This document shows positions 12,908 through 26,498 of a stretch of DNA of 64,000 nucleotides, in pieces. Under the pieces are notes generated by a model. That model did no database searches. It was not told where the DNA came from and saw nothing but the letters and a program-made list of their open reading frames with translations. The position numbers were made by a program, and so were the translations under genes. Location: the NCBI RefSeq assembly GCF_000203795.2, contig NW_006281108.1, forward strand, positions 625,868 to 689,867, given 5' to 3'. Source of the DNA: Batrachochytrium dendrobatidis JAM81 (Eukaryota; Chytridiomycota; Chytridiomycetes; Rhizophydiales). Position 1 is the stretch's first letter, and every line of letters begins with the position of its first letter.

Positions 12908-13589
12908 TTCTGCGAAATGGGCAAAGAGGGATTTTTGCTAGACAACTCAAGACTAAAAAGGTCACATGACAACTTGCTTGGATTGCCCTGATGTTCATTC
13001 TACAAACTGTTTAACAGATATTGTTGTATTGGTCTTAAAGCTATCGTGCCCTGATACGTATGGTGTAAGATTCAAACAACTATATCCCTTGTCAACCACC
13101 AATCGTTCATTGCCATATTCACGTAAAATGCAACACTAAATAAGGGTGTCTAATAAACTGCCAGTCTCATGACATGATAGTTTCCATCAAGTTTACTGAG
13201 CATTACTTTTGGAAACCCTTTCTCGAGGAATATGAGACCTGCTGAGATTGTGGCATGAATGTTGTTTTAGCACTTACTCAGATTGATTTGTTTAGTCAAA
13301 AAGTGCTTTCTTGATGCTTTGCAAATATTATCTGCTCAATGAACTTGGTGTTGATCTTGTTCTGGCACAAATTCCAACGTGTCGTCTATAATCTACATCA
13401 ACCAAAACCAGTCGTGCAGTTTTAGAGAATTTGCGTTTTTGAAACGATGCAATAACTTGCTCGATGCTGTCTGAATGTTTTCAAAGCTTTCTATATAACC
13501 AAAATAAATATTGTTGCGTTCTCATTCCTTTTGTCACCAGCCGTAAAATCAATTCAATTTTGATTTCAAACTTTTACAAGTCAAACCAG
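12908..13589. other. intergenic with one inverted-repeat-element end
   Basis: Divergent spacer between the ferric reductase start and NUP42. It carries the motif CCATATTCACGTAAAATG at about 13113-13130, which matches the end sequence of the miniature element family described elsewhere. The opposite end is not recognisable, so this is probably a decayed copy. Nothing else is seen. Confidence 0.5.
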
Positions 13590-15181
13590 ATGAGAGTATG
13601 CCAACACTTTCTTCGAGGAAACTGCAAGTTTGGCAGCAAATGCCACAACGAACATCCCATGTCTAACCAAGGTACTGTTTTATATTTTATTCAGGAGCGT
13701 TGGCTTGCTCGTACTATTCGCTACATTTTGGGCTAATGAATTCTAAACATGAATGTGTACGACTTTCATGTACACATTTAGCTCCTAGCCAGTTTTCAAA
13801 AAACAACTCACCTAATGCAAGTAATACTAGCACCCTGTCCAATTCTACCAGGTATAGTCCAGTGTTGTTCATTTTTAACAATGGGTAAACCAAGCAGATT
13901 AATGCACTGCGATCTAGTGGAAATTTCAGTCCAACTCACCATTGTTGAACAGTTATCCTCTGGAACTAAAAAGTCTTAAAACAGACCTTCAGTCAGAAAA
14001 ACCAATATGGCCACTGAGTGTCTATGGTCACGCCAAACACCAGGTGTCTATTATTTCAGGCACCGACATTTCTCAAGAGGAGGCTCGTTTGATCTTTGAT
14101 GATGAACTTAAACAAAATGGAAATCTTGCTGGATATGTAAGTCTTTTACCAATGTGCTGTTCATTTGAATAGATTCATTATTTATCGACTTTTAATATGC
14201 TTTTCATTTTAACACGATGCACTTGCTGACTTTTAGTTGAATAAAGTCAATGAAGCTTGCACCAACATGCAAAATCAGATTAATCAATGTCTTTCAAGCC
14301 CTTCTGCAGCAAATGAAATATTTAAACAGCGCACTCGAGCAAATCAGTCTACTGGATCAGTATCTGGAAATAACTCGTCTTTGTTTGGTGCCAGTCGTTT
14401 TGGATCTTTACCATCACAAACTCAAACTCAATCTTCATTTGGATCTGGTATCTCAACTGGAAATTCATTTTCTGCATTGGCCAATAGTACTAAAAGTATA
14501 GCGAGCAGTCCATTTTCTCAATCTACCTCATCGCAGTCTGTATTTGGCCAATCTTCGTTTGGTCAAGCATCAACAGCAGGAAACTCTGTGTTTGGTCAAT
14601 CTTCGTTTGGTCAAGCACCGGCAGCAGGAAACTCTGTGTTTGGTCAATCTTCGTTTGGGAAAACACCGGCAGCAGGAAACTCTGTGTTTGGACAATCCTC
14701 ATTTGGGCAACAACCTACTACTTCATCCGTGTTTGGACAATCTTCATTTGGTCAAGCACCAGCAGCAGGAAACTCTGTATTTGGACAACCATTTACCAAC
14801 ACACAATCCAGTTTTAATCAACCGATTTTTGATCAACAACCAGCCACTGGACAGCCTGTATTTGGTCAGTCTTTTGCTCCATCCCAATCAAATCCTTCAA
14901 ATGGATCTGTGTTTGGCCAACCTCAGTCCACAATGAACGCGTTTGGTGGAAATCAGTTTGAGCAATCCCAGAATTCAATCGAGCCCACTACAAAGCCCCT
15001 TGCATCAAGTGGTATTTTTGGTCAAAGTACAGCATCAATGTTTAGTGATGTAGTCATTACCCCTACTGGTCCAACAACTGAAACCCAAAATATGGATCCT
15101 CAAATTCTATCAGCATTTACCAATGCAGCATTTGAGTTTGGTAAAATCCCTGAAATTGAGCCTCCGCCACAGTTTCGTTAA
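13590..15181 (+). CDS. NUP42: CCCH zinc-finger FG nucleoporin, Nup42/NUPL2-like
   Basis: Nuclear pore protein of the cytoplasmic face, where the family helps Gle1-Dbp5 in mRNA export. The protein opens with one CCCH finger (MRVCQHFLRGNCKFGSKCHNEH). A folded segment follows in small exons (13782-14136, including EKPIWPLSVYGHAKHQ). From 14237 the long exon is an FG/Q-rich domain with many SVFGQSSFGQ units. The C-terminus (FEFGKIPEIEPPPQFR) resembles the short conserved tail that binds Gle1 in this family; that assignment is inference. The FG region includes a 48 bp tandem repeat at 14543-14779. The end of the second intron is ambiguous. The stop at 15179-15181 lies 49 bp from the convergent stop of the next gene. 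Confidence 0.88.
14543..14779 (+). repeat. 48 bp tandem repeat coding FG units
   Basis: Five head-to-tail copies of a 48 bp unit (one copy is 45 bp) that encode FGQSSFGQAPAAGNSV with slight variation. It lies wholly within the NUP42 FG domain and keeps frame. Confidence 0.9.
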
Positions 15182-15230
15182 TACAGATCTTAATCAATAG
15201 ACTTTATTATTTGTCGATTACATGATGTTT

Positions 15231-16625
15231 TCAAGAAAGTTGTTGTATTAGATTTTGTACATGTTTGTTCAATACATGGAGCCTGTAGTACTGTGCTTCA
15301 ATGGATATTTCTTCAAGCACTTTTAGGTCTTTAATTCCATTGATCGTGTCTACGCCTATATTCTCGTATTGTAGTAAAGTTGTAGTGAGTATGAGCAAGC
15401 TACTGAAAAGATAGTACGCATGCGCTTATTTATTTTTACTCTAATGCAACTCGAGTCGTCACAATACAAAGGTTTTCTATTTCAATAGCTTACCTCGTAA
15501 ATGATTAAGAATATGGTAAAAGTGTCTGCCATCGCGATCAATAAATATGGTTTCGTTTCGAGTCCATAGTGAGAGTACCGATCCCTTTGCCGCAGCTAAC
15601 GTCTCCTTTTTTGTTTGAAACATTATCCCACCTACCCATATAGTAATAACCTCTTTTGCCGCATTTGATTTTTGCTCTGCATATACTGTTTCTGGTTTCT
15701 TGTTATAATACTTGTCATTTTGTTTGAGATTCTGACTACTTCGATGATAAATAATAGCAAAACGAACCATTCCATATAAAACAATAAAAGCCCAATTGAT
15801 CAACAACGACATGATCACTTTTACTACAGTCCATATCTTGGAATAAAGTTGGACCTGTTCATCAATATAGTCTAGCTGCAACCGGATAAGACGGAAAAAA
15901 CCAGACGTGTGGTAAGAGATGCTAGATTTACTGAGATAAAGAGCTGACCGAGCCGCAATGTTGTTGACAGTAGCTACTAAATCTTGATTTGTTTGCTGAA
16001 CATGATCGGACCACCATTTTGGAGCAAGATCAAACATTGACCACGTATTGGGTATAAACACATCTTGTTGTAACGCAAGTTGAGGCGAAACTATTTTGGG
16101 CTTTGATGTTGTATTTGTCTTTATCAAAGTAAATGGATAAACCAAATAAGTGTAAATACCTGATTTAGCTTTCTTTTCATCCTCTACAGCTTTGATTTGA
16201 GCCAGTCTTGCTTCATATTCACATAGTTCTGATTGTTGCTGGTACATAGAGTTTGGAAACACGTAAAATGCGCCAAGAAGAGTTGATGATACGTCCTTTT
16301 CCAACGTTTTTGATAGCGGAGTACTTAGTAGAACCTCTGACCAACTTGGTTCTAAAGAAACAGGCTGTGGTAGTGGATTGGGAGGAGGAACTGTTGCCAA
16401 ATAGTCAATATAACGCATCGATGGTGTAGAAAATGAGTCGGAGAGATGACGAACGTTATCCTGTAGTTTTTTGCACTGCTTCAAAATATCTCTCATTTCT
16501 TCCTGGCGACGAATATGATCCACCTTGTTTTGATTGTAATCTAAACCTTGATTAGTATCAAGTTTCTTATAATGGCCATTTCTATTTTGCGAGTGGATAG
16601 GCTGGTTAGCAGATGAGTAATTCAT
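15231..16625 (-). CDS. membrane protein with C-terminal KCTD-like BTB (T1) domain
   Basis: Unknown role; the fold suggests oligomerisation. The N-terminal 330 residues are unique: a short coiled region (EEMRDILKQCKKLQDNVRHL), a Pro-rich linker, and a hydrophobic segment at about residues 265-290 (KVIMSLLINWAFIVLYGMV) that looks like a membrane anchor. The end is a BTB_2/K-tetramerisation domain: ITIWVGGIMFQTKKETLAA, then FIDRDGRHFYHILNHLR. The continuous frame stops at 15477, but a GTAAGC donor at 15493 joins in phase to an acceptor at 15356. This adds GVDTINGIKDLKVLEEISIE and AQYYRLHVLNKHV, the expected end of a T1 domain, and stops at 15231-15233. Two exons. It is not a channel: there is no pore motif. 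Single-pass KCTD-type proteins are unusual. Confidence 0.8.
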
Positions 16626-16998
16626 TTACTATTTAGTTGTAATAGACGCGTCTGGTGAATGGAAAAGTGCAATCAGGTTGAGGAGTTTCAAGTGAATCTA
16701 CTTTTACTGATACAATCAAACAGTTGTAAAAAGTGTATTTACAGCCATATTCGCATAGCATGGATCGCAGAGTATCAAATGCATAATAAACAGCCATGCT
16801 CATAATGGATGGTGTGTTTTGAAGAATTAAAAATAAAATCAATTTGTAGTAGAAAGACTGAATATATCTAGCCATTGACTATTTCAAAAGTACAAAAAGT
16901 GTTCTATTTTATATAGATACGGCAATGAATGGCCAAATACTAAAATGTTGACAGATATCCAATACAGAAACACCAGAAACCATTCGAGAGTATTTTAT

Positions 16999-17006
16999 AA
17001 CCCTAA
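16999..17006. promoter_or_regulatory. telo-box-like motif upstream of TEN1
   Basis: The sequence AACCCTAA lies 65 bp before the TEN1 start. Telo-boxes are known promoter elements in some plants and fungi; function here is inference. Confidence 0.3.
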
Positions 17007-17070
17007 TTTTTCATTGGGTTCAAATTGTCAAATCCAACTTGGTTGCTCCAGTATTGAATAGCACTCATCA

Positions 17071-17520
17071 ATGATCAGAGCAAGCAGCACAAGCAGTATC
17101 ATTTCAGCTTCTTCCAATACAAACAACATAAAAGACACATTGACAAAGGATGGCCCTACTTTTTACAACTCAGCAGCAACAATTGTCATGATGAGTGAAG
17201 TGTTGGCTCAGCCTGAATCTATGATCGGACAAACTGTGCGAGTCCTTGGTCGACTGAAAGACTACAATGTCCACAAGAACATAGTGCAAGCAGAATACAA
17301 AGGCCAATGTATGTCTATTGACACTACGCTATTGGGAATATTCGATTACAAATTAGGATCGCTATACCAATGGATTGGTGAACTTGCTAGTTTTACTGGA
17401 CATGGAGGGATAATACTGCACGCTAGAATCCTGCGTAACATGGACGAACTGGACACCGCCTTGTTTGAAGATACACTTAAGCTTCGCAGAGCGATCATGG
17501 CCCAAGATCAACTAAACTAA
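17071..17520 (+). CDS. TEN1: CST complex subunit Ten1-like OB-fold protein
   Basis: Small single-exon protein of 149 residues. Ten1 joins Stn1 and Ctc1/Cdc13 in the CST complex that binds single-stranded telomeric DNA and helps fill in the C strand. Visible family features: GQTVRVLGRLKDYNVHKN (first OB strands), then GSLYQWIGELASF, then ILHARILRNMDELDTALFED and a C-terminal helix LKLRRAIMAQDQ. About 35 Ser/Asn-rich residues precede the fold; the Met at residue 41 or 42 could be the real start. A telomere-like AACCCTAA box lies 65 bp upstream at 16999-17006. Similarity was judged by eye against vertebrate TEN1. Confidence 0.75.
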   Translation: MIRASSTSSIISASSNTNNIKDTLTKDGPTFYNSAATIVMMSEVLAQPESMIGQTVRVLGRLKDYNVHKNIVQAEYKGQCMSIDTTLLGIFDYKLGSLYQWIGELASFTGHGGIILHARILRNMDELDTALFEDTLKLRRAIMAQDQLN

Positions 17521-17788
17521 ATGCTCAATAAAAACCATTCTCATAATTTATCTGGAAAATCATAGTTTATCACCAAAAACTCGCATGACGATAAAGCTAA
17601 AGCGAGTTTGATATTAACAATTTAACTTTGAACTGTAAAGCGTTTATTTCCATTTTTTATGCCAAGCCCATGACTGGCACTATAAAGTCACCAATAGTAT
17701 CAATCTCGGCGGAACAAGCATTAACCCTTACTGTCGCAACAAAACAAAAACATCCATAAACTCAGATATTGACAATAGCGATCGAGGT

Positions 17789-20027
17789 TTAGAACCTTTT
17801 GTAGCTGTTTGCCTTTGAAGTTTTGTATATAACCCATCCTGCATATCCCACTACTACTCCAACAAAAATAATAAGGATGATCATTGTCGCAGACCAACCT
17901 CTCGACTCTTGCGTAGCCTTTTTCTGCTGCTCGCGTGTCCATTCAGGCTTGGTGCTGCCTTGATTAGTAGGTTTGTTGGAATTATAGTCGTCTTTATGAG
18001 AAGCAGGCATGCTTCCTGTAGTGGCATTATTTCCTCCAGATCCCTGATTGTGTTATTCATACCATTAAAAATAGGTTAGTATTAGCCAAGATTAAGCTAA
18101 TATACACACATCTTATTTGACCCTGACTCTGTTTAGTCAAATGATCACAGCACTACCAGTAAACTACACATATGTATACTAGACAGCTTACGTTGGATAC
18201 TCCATATGTAGAGATTTCAATAATATCGTGGCTTGAAGATACAGCTCCAGTCAATGCAGAAAATCCAAAAAATCCTTGTTTTGGAAGCTTAACGTTATCC
18301 ACCTTGAGACATGTAGTCCATTGATCATCCCCGATAATGTTCAAATCCAGCTATTTACCAATTGTACAGTGTTATAATTAGCCTTGACATACTATCACAT
18401 ATCAGTGCTGTTTAAAAGTAAATATAATGAATAAACGCCAGGGATGATTGATCACACACCTGCAAATGACCACTTTCCGTATACTTGACACGGGCTTTGG
18501 TAATATGCTCGCGATTACGAAACTCTGCATGACATCCGCCGATATCAGCATTGTTTCCATCAAAATCGTGATCGTACTCCTTTTTGCCATCTCCAATCAT
18601 TGCCATCACATAAGGAAAAACATGCTGTTTTCAAAAAATATTAGTTGTCTACAGATCATCATGCAATACAACCAGTCCATAATAAACACATATACCTTGA
18701 CTTTGCTATTGGCATATGTATCAAAGAATAAACCAAGACCGTTAAATTTATCCTTTCCTCCAAAGACAGGACCTGGAATGAAAAAAAGTAGTTGGCATTT
18801 GCAAAGTATTAATAAACTGTTCAGCATATAGAGCCCCCACACATTACTATCAACTAAAATTGCAATGATACATGCCTTCTTGAGCACGCTCGGTTGTATA
18901 CCAAAACGCAAATCCATCACCACTGATACCACCGTCATAAGCTACCTTGAATTGAAATTCAATCATCCAAGAGGAGTGAGTCATGGGTGTTTTGGACCAT
19001 AGCCATCCAGATTGGCTGCGAGCATCTGTTGTAAGCCGAACGTATCGGTTCACTTCCATCATTGCATCGCCACCAAAATCCCATAACCTAAACCCAATAA
19101 AAGAGTTAGTTGATCCATTTGAAGCAGGTTTCTTGATTCAGATCATGAATGACAAAATAAACAAGTTTCGCAGTTTAATAAATCAAGGCAAAATCTCGAG
19201 ATATCCCGATATAGATCAGTAGCCAACTACTGCACGTTGATGGCATGTTTATGATGCACATCACTTACGGATTGGAAAGAGTATCTTCTATATATACATT
19301 TAAAATGGATTAGAATGAACCATTGACAAATTTATATTACGTTATGCGACACAGTGCTACGCAATGAATATTAATCACAAAGGGCTTGGAACTGGATAGT
19401 TTTTGAAAGACTAGCATGCTTATCCCATGGATTGACCAAGAATGAATGTAGCTTCAAACACTGGTTTATATGCAAACTTTATAGTGTTTTAAAACAAATG
19501 AATGGCTATCCCTTTATGGATGACTACTACGTTGGTTTGGTCTTTAAATCAGACAGCTCATATTGCACATGTCCATAATTCATCTTATTGGATGGCCTCG
19601 GTTGTTTTCAAACATGTTCCCAATGCACATACAAGCATGTATATTGCATCTGTAGAGCAGTAATACCAGCAGAGCACGACTAGAAAGGCGATACCAAACT
19701 GCCTAGAATGGATATTGGCATTGACTCTACCAGCCACTATCCATACCAGATCGCGGATTAACAGCTGTTTTGGGCTTCCCAACTAGCCAGCAGTAAAAAT
19801 CGTTGAAAGTGCAGCAGAACTAGAGTGGTAAAGCAGCTTGAGATCTACTAGTCACTTTCAAACGAATGACAATGAAGGAATCAGTGTAGTTGGGGAAAAC
19901 AATAGTTACCGAGATAAGGAGCCTGCAATGAATAGGAAGGAAGAGGATTGTCCAGTTCATTGGATTGAGCAAAAGTATTTGATAAAACAGCCAGCAGCAG
20001 TGTGCCAAGCAGAAGGATAGCAGACAT
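17789..20027 (-). CDS. L-type lectin cargo receptor (VIP36/ERGIC-53-like)
   Basis: Secretory-pathway lectin that binds high-mannose glycoproteins and cycles between ER and Golgi. Seven exons. Exon 1 (20027-19910) encodes a signal peptide MSAILLLGTLLLAVLSNTFA. A long intron is followed by a 19 bp exon (19287-19269) giving EDTLSNP, then exon 3 (19087-18876) with LWDFGGDAMM and ISGDGFAFWYT. Exon 4 (18772-18696) gives GPVFGGKDKFNGLGLFFDTY. Exon 5 (18624-18460) carries FDGNNADIGGCHAEFRN. Exon 6 (18350-18192) ends the lectin sandwich. Exon 7 (18045-17789) holds a linker, one transmembrane helix and a short cytosolic tail ending YKRF, similar to the KRFY tail of VIP36. The exon 3/4 junction only keeps frame with a GC-AG intron (18875-18773). 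Confidence 0.92.
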
Positions 20028-20306
20028 GACGATGCGTAATGAATGCGGTTGGTGTAAATCAAGGCAAGAAAAGCGTCGAGTTTGCTGTTTGTCAACGATC
20101 TTGTGCTGACGCTTCTCGCATTAGTCGCTCACGTAAATACTTTTGTATTCATCTTGCAGTGATTGCTCTCGAATAAACGATTAAATATTCATTGCGTTTG
20201 TTGGCACTCAATTTGATTGATTTTCAATTCTTCAAAACACAACAATCATCATATGATTCACAAAATTAAACTAGTTTTGAATTCAAATTCTTTAGTAGTT
20301 ATTATA
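20028..20306. other. lectin upstream region
   Basis: AT-rich spacer before the lectin start. No gene seen; it ends at a miniature inverted-repeat element. Confidence 0.5.
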
Positions 20307-20556
20307 CAATCGCCAGATTCATTTATTTAAATTCATATATTGATTTCAACTATTTCCAAGTCTTACAAACTTCATATTTGCTGGGTTCTAACATATACGT
20401 TTGTGCTCAAACTCAATAAACAATGATTGCACGTTTCAGGAATGCAGTAATTGTTTTCATACCAATCACCCAGTTTAGGAAAAAATTAAAGGTTAAACAA
20501 GTGTCAAGGATCTGGGATTGTAATGTGAACATTTCTACTCTACGCGAATACGATTG
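20307..20556. mobile_element. miniature inverted-repeat element copy, TA-flanked
   Basis: A 250 bp segment that starts TA-CAATCG and ends CGCGAATACGATTG-TA, so both ends carry CAATCG inverted and are flanked by TA. The interior contains GTTTTCATACCAATCAC, shared with the copies at 24001 and 29409 (GTTTTCATGCCAATCA). No coding capacity. The TA flank suggests Tc1/mariner-type mobilisation; this is inferred from the ends only. Confidence 0.65.
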
Positions 20557-20633
20557 TAATGTTTTGACAAAAAGATATTTTCATTTCACTTGACATCTGA
20601 ATGTGAGTATTTGGATTATTATTGATCTGGGAA

Positions 20634-23960
<3,327 letters not shown>

Positions 23961-24000
23961 GTTCGGTTCAATACAATAATATTTCGTTGATTAAAATTTA

Positions 24001-24233
24001 CCGCCGTATTCACGTAAAATGCAAGTCTTTTTGTATTCATGTATTGATTGTTTCTTGGTGATAAACAGTATGATTCACACAGACTATAGCTTAAAACTGA
24101 AATAGTATTTTTTAAGTCTGTATTTTCTGTTATTGTACTGTCAACTCGCAGATAGGGTTGCAATCTAGTTCAAAGAGCAGAGATTGCATGTTTTGGGAGA
24201 ATCGTTTTCATGCCAATCACACATGTTTGATTG
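24001..24233 (+). mobile_element. miniature inverted-repeat element copy
   Basis: Begins at TTTA-CCGCCGTATTCACGTAAAATG. About 215 bp are nearly identical, in inverted orientation, to 29409-29666; I count five differences, all transitions. After CCAATCA (about 24221) the two diverge and the right inverted end is degraded, perhaps ending near TTTGATTG-TA at 24233. It lies just before the DRC1 start codon, in its likely promoter. Confidence 0.75.
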
Positions 24234-24474
24234 TAAGGTGGAATAAACTTTCACTTTACATTTTTAAAAGTCCAAGGTTCATATTCAAAAAACATGATTG
24301 AATGCTGCAATTTTATTGAGACTACTACCAATAATGTAAAATCTGTGATAGAGACAAAGTAATATGTGCTAGGATTCTGATCATCAAAATTGCTTTAGAT
24401 TTGAGGAGTTTTATGTCATATTCAAGTTATATTACTTGATTCGATTTGTCCTAAAAATGTTTCAAAATTCATAT

Positions 24475-25619
24475 TTATAAGATCATGCAACCTCCTTTCT
24501 GTTTGGATTTTCCTGTCGATTTTCCCTTGGCATCTGTTGATTTGGAGTATTTTCTACATTCTCTAACTAGCTCTTGAAAAGATTCTTCAACGTTGATGTT
24601 TTCCTATTCATATTATAATGCAAATGTGACAGTCAGCACGCGAAACTGATCCATTGGCCAAGGCGTGCATTTATGTAAATTGAAAATTCGGATTACCTTT
24701 GCAGATGTGCTCAATAATGGAATCTTGACCTCTTGACAAAACTTTTTGACAGTTTCAATGTCTACTTCAATTTGATCTTTGGGTAAATCCTAAATAATCA
24801 AAGTGTTAGGTTTTATGGATAAAATTAAAACTGCAAACAATCGGGTTGATTGACAGACTTTAAATCCAAGTATAACCTACGCATTTGTTTGCACAGATAA
24901 CAAAAGGCACTTTTCGGGTTTCCTTTAGCTTCATGATTTGCTCTCGAAGTTGTTTTACTTCTTCCAAACTGGTTTTGTCATTTACGGCAAATACGAGCAA
25001 AAATCCTTTTCCATCCTTTAGATGCTGATCTCGCAAGGCTTTGTATTCATGCTTGATTCGCAATCACCGAAAATGAAATGAGTATCAGGTTAATGATTAA
25101 ATTGTTTTGAATTTTTGTCTATGGGATTGAAGACCATTCAATGCGTGTGTTTTAGAATAACATATAACGATTGTTGTCACGATTTACCTGTCCAGCAGTA
25201 TCAATAATGTATGCTGTGCATACAGATTTGTCTACAGTGACATTTTTGCGATAATTTTCCTCTGATTACAAGTCATGTCAAAAGTATAACACAATTAAAG
25301 ATGGATTAACTGGCAATCATTCAAAGACAGACATTTGATCAATCCAAAAAGGATCAAAAAAGCTATGATTTGGGTGCATGCATGTGGATATCAAAACATC
25401 ATACCTATGGTCGGATCATATTCGTTTGTGAATTCGTCTTTGAGAAATCGGACAGTCAAGCAAGATTTTCCTACACCACCAGATCCAACAACAACCTGAT
25501 CAATGCACATCCACGGCGAATTTTTACCACAGATATTGGTTTCGTTGCAACAAAGCGTGGTAAGCCAAAAGTAAATAGCATGTATAGAAAATGCATCATA
25601 CAAGGTATGTGTCAGTCAT
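24475..25619 (-). CDS. Ras/Rap-type small GTPase
   Basis: Membrane-anchored signalling GTPase. Six exons. Exon 1 is only 18 bp (25619-25602, MTDTYL). Exon 2 (25495-25405) carries G1 [11 protein letters not shown] and the start of the effector loop EYDPTI. Exon 3 (25261-25188) gives EENYRKNV and DTAGQ. Exon 4 (25053-24891) gives [20 protein letters not shown] and the G4 motif as ANKC, completed by D in exon 5. Exon 5 ends with STSAK. Exon 6 has a basic tail and the CAAX box CMIL before the stop at 24475-24477; a terminal Leu favours geranylgeranylation. The switch II motif is DTAGQH rather than DTAGQE, which is unusual for Ras. Rap/Rsr1-like assignment is tentative. Confidence 0.9.
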
Positions 25620-26498
25620 TTGTTATATAGGTTGGTCATGGATACTAATACGATACTGTAATGATATCTCTACATAATAATTGGTAATGGCCAGTCATTA
25701 TGTGCCTCTACAATTTCTACGCCATTCGACAATTTTATATTGTTCAAAATCCCCAAAACACCAATATAGCAGTGGCATAATTTCACATATGCGCTCCAAA
25801 CCACATCCCAAAGCTTTTGAAAATAGCCAATACGTTGCTGAAAAGTGCAGGACTCTTACAAGTTCGTGGACCTCTGCGTGCGTTGTGTTGTCACCCTTGG
25901 CGGCCATACTATTTTTTATAGTTTAAAAGACTATTCAGATGTCGCGATATGCAAAGACCACTTGGTATTTCTGCGCGAAAAAGATTGAAAGAAAGCAGCC
26001 AAGTGCAAATTAGGTTGAGCAATCCAAGAGATGTAAAAAGTTGAATTACAAAAATGTGTAGTTGATATGATGTATAGATGGTAGAGATACACGCTAGTGT
26101 CAATAGACAGACATGCAATTGTAAGCTGGTTGATAAATAAGCTATTTTATCTCAATGGTATCTTACCCAACTTGATTCCGAGTCACGTCTGTTAAAATCC
26201 TGGGCAAAGATGGATTAGGATTTTCAGCAGTACTATTAGTCAATTTCAATTTCAATAAAATCAATTCCATTTTTAAATTCCATGACAAATGTGGCCCAAT
26301 CTACAATATATACGCCAAACCAGTCAATCTAATTTGGGCATTTTGACTTGTAAATTCCTTAAAATAGCATGTGCTAGTGTCAATAAAACCATCATAGTAC
26401 TGGTTACAGTTTGTATCAAATCATGTATAACTAGTGATTTTATTAAACATAAATATTGTCAAGGCTTTGCGAGTAGCAAATGAAAGGTACAACATAGT
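25620..26498. other. intergenic, no supported gene
   Basis: Spacer upstream of the Ras gene. A 69-codon minus-strand ORF (25907-25698) lacks recognisable homology and is not called. No RNA gene or repeat seen. Confidence 0.5.

Noticed and set aside
15477..15493. TAG at 15477 as the true stop of the KCTD-like gene
   Set aside because: It cuts the BTB domain short; splicing to 15355 restores the conserved end in phase.
16633..16875. 80-codon minus-strand ORF just upstream of the KCTD-like gene
   Set aside because: It has a plausible hydrophobic N-terminus but no family I recognise, and no splice join to the next gene; it may be 5' UTR.
25698..25907. 69-codon minus-strand ORF containing QYKIV, first thought to be the Ras N-terminus
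   Set aside because: The donor would be GTCGAA. The 18 bp exon MTDTYL at 25619-25602 with a GTATGA donor fits the Ras start far better.
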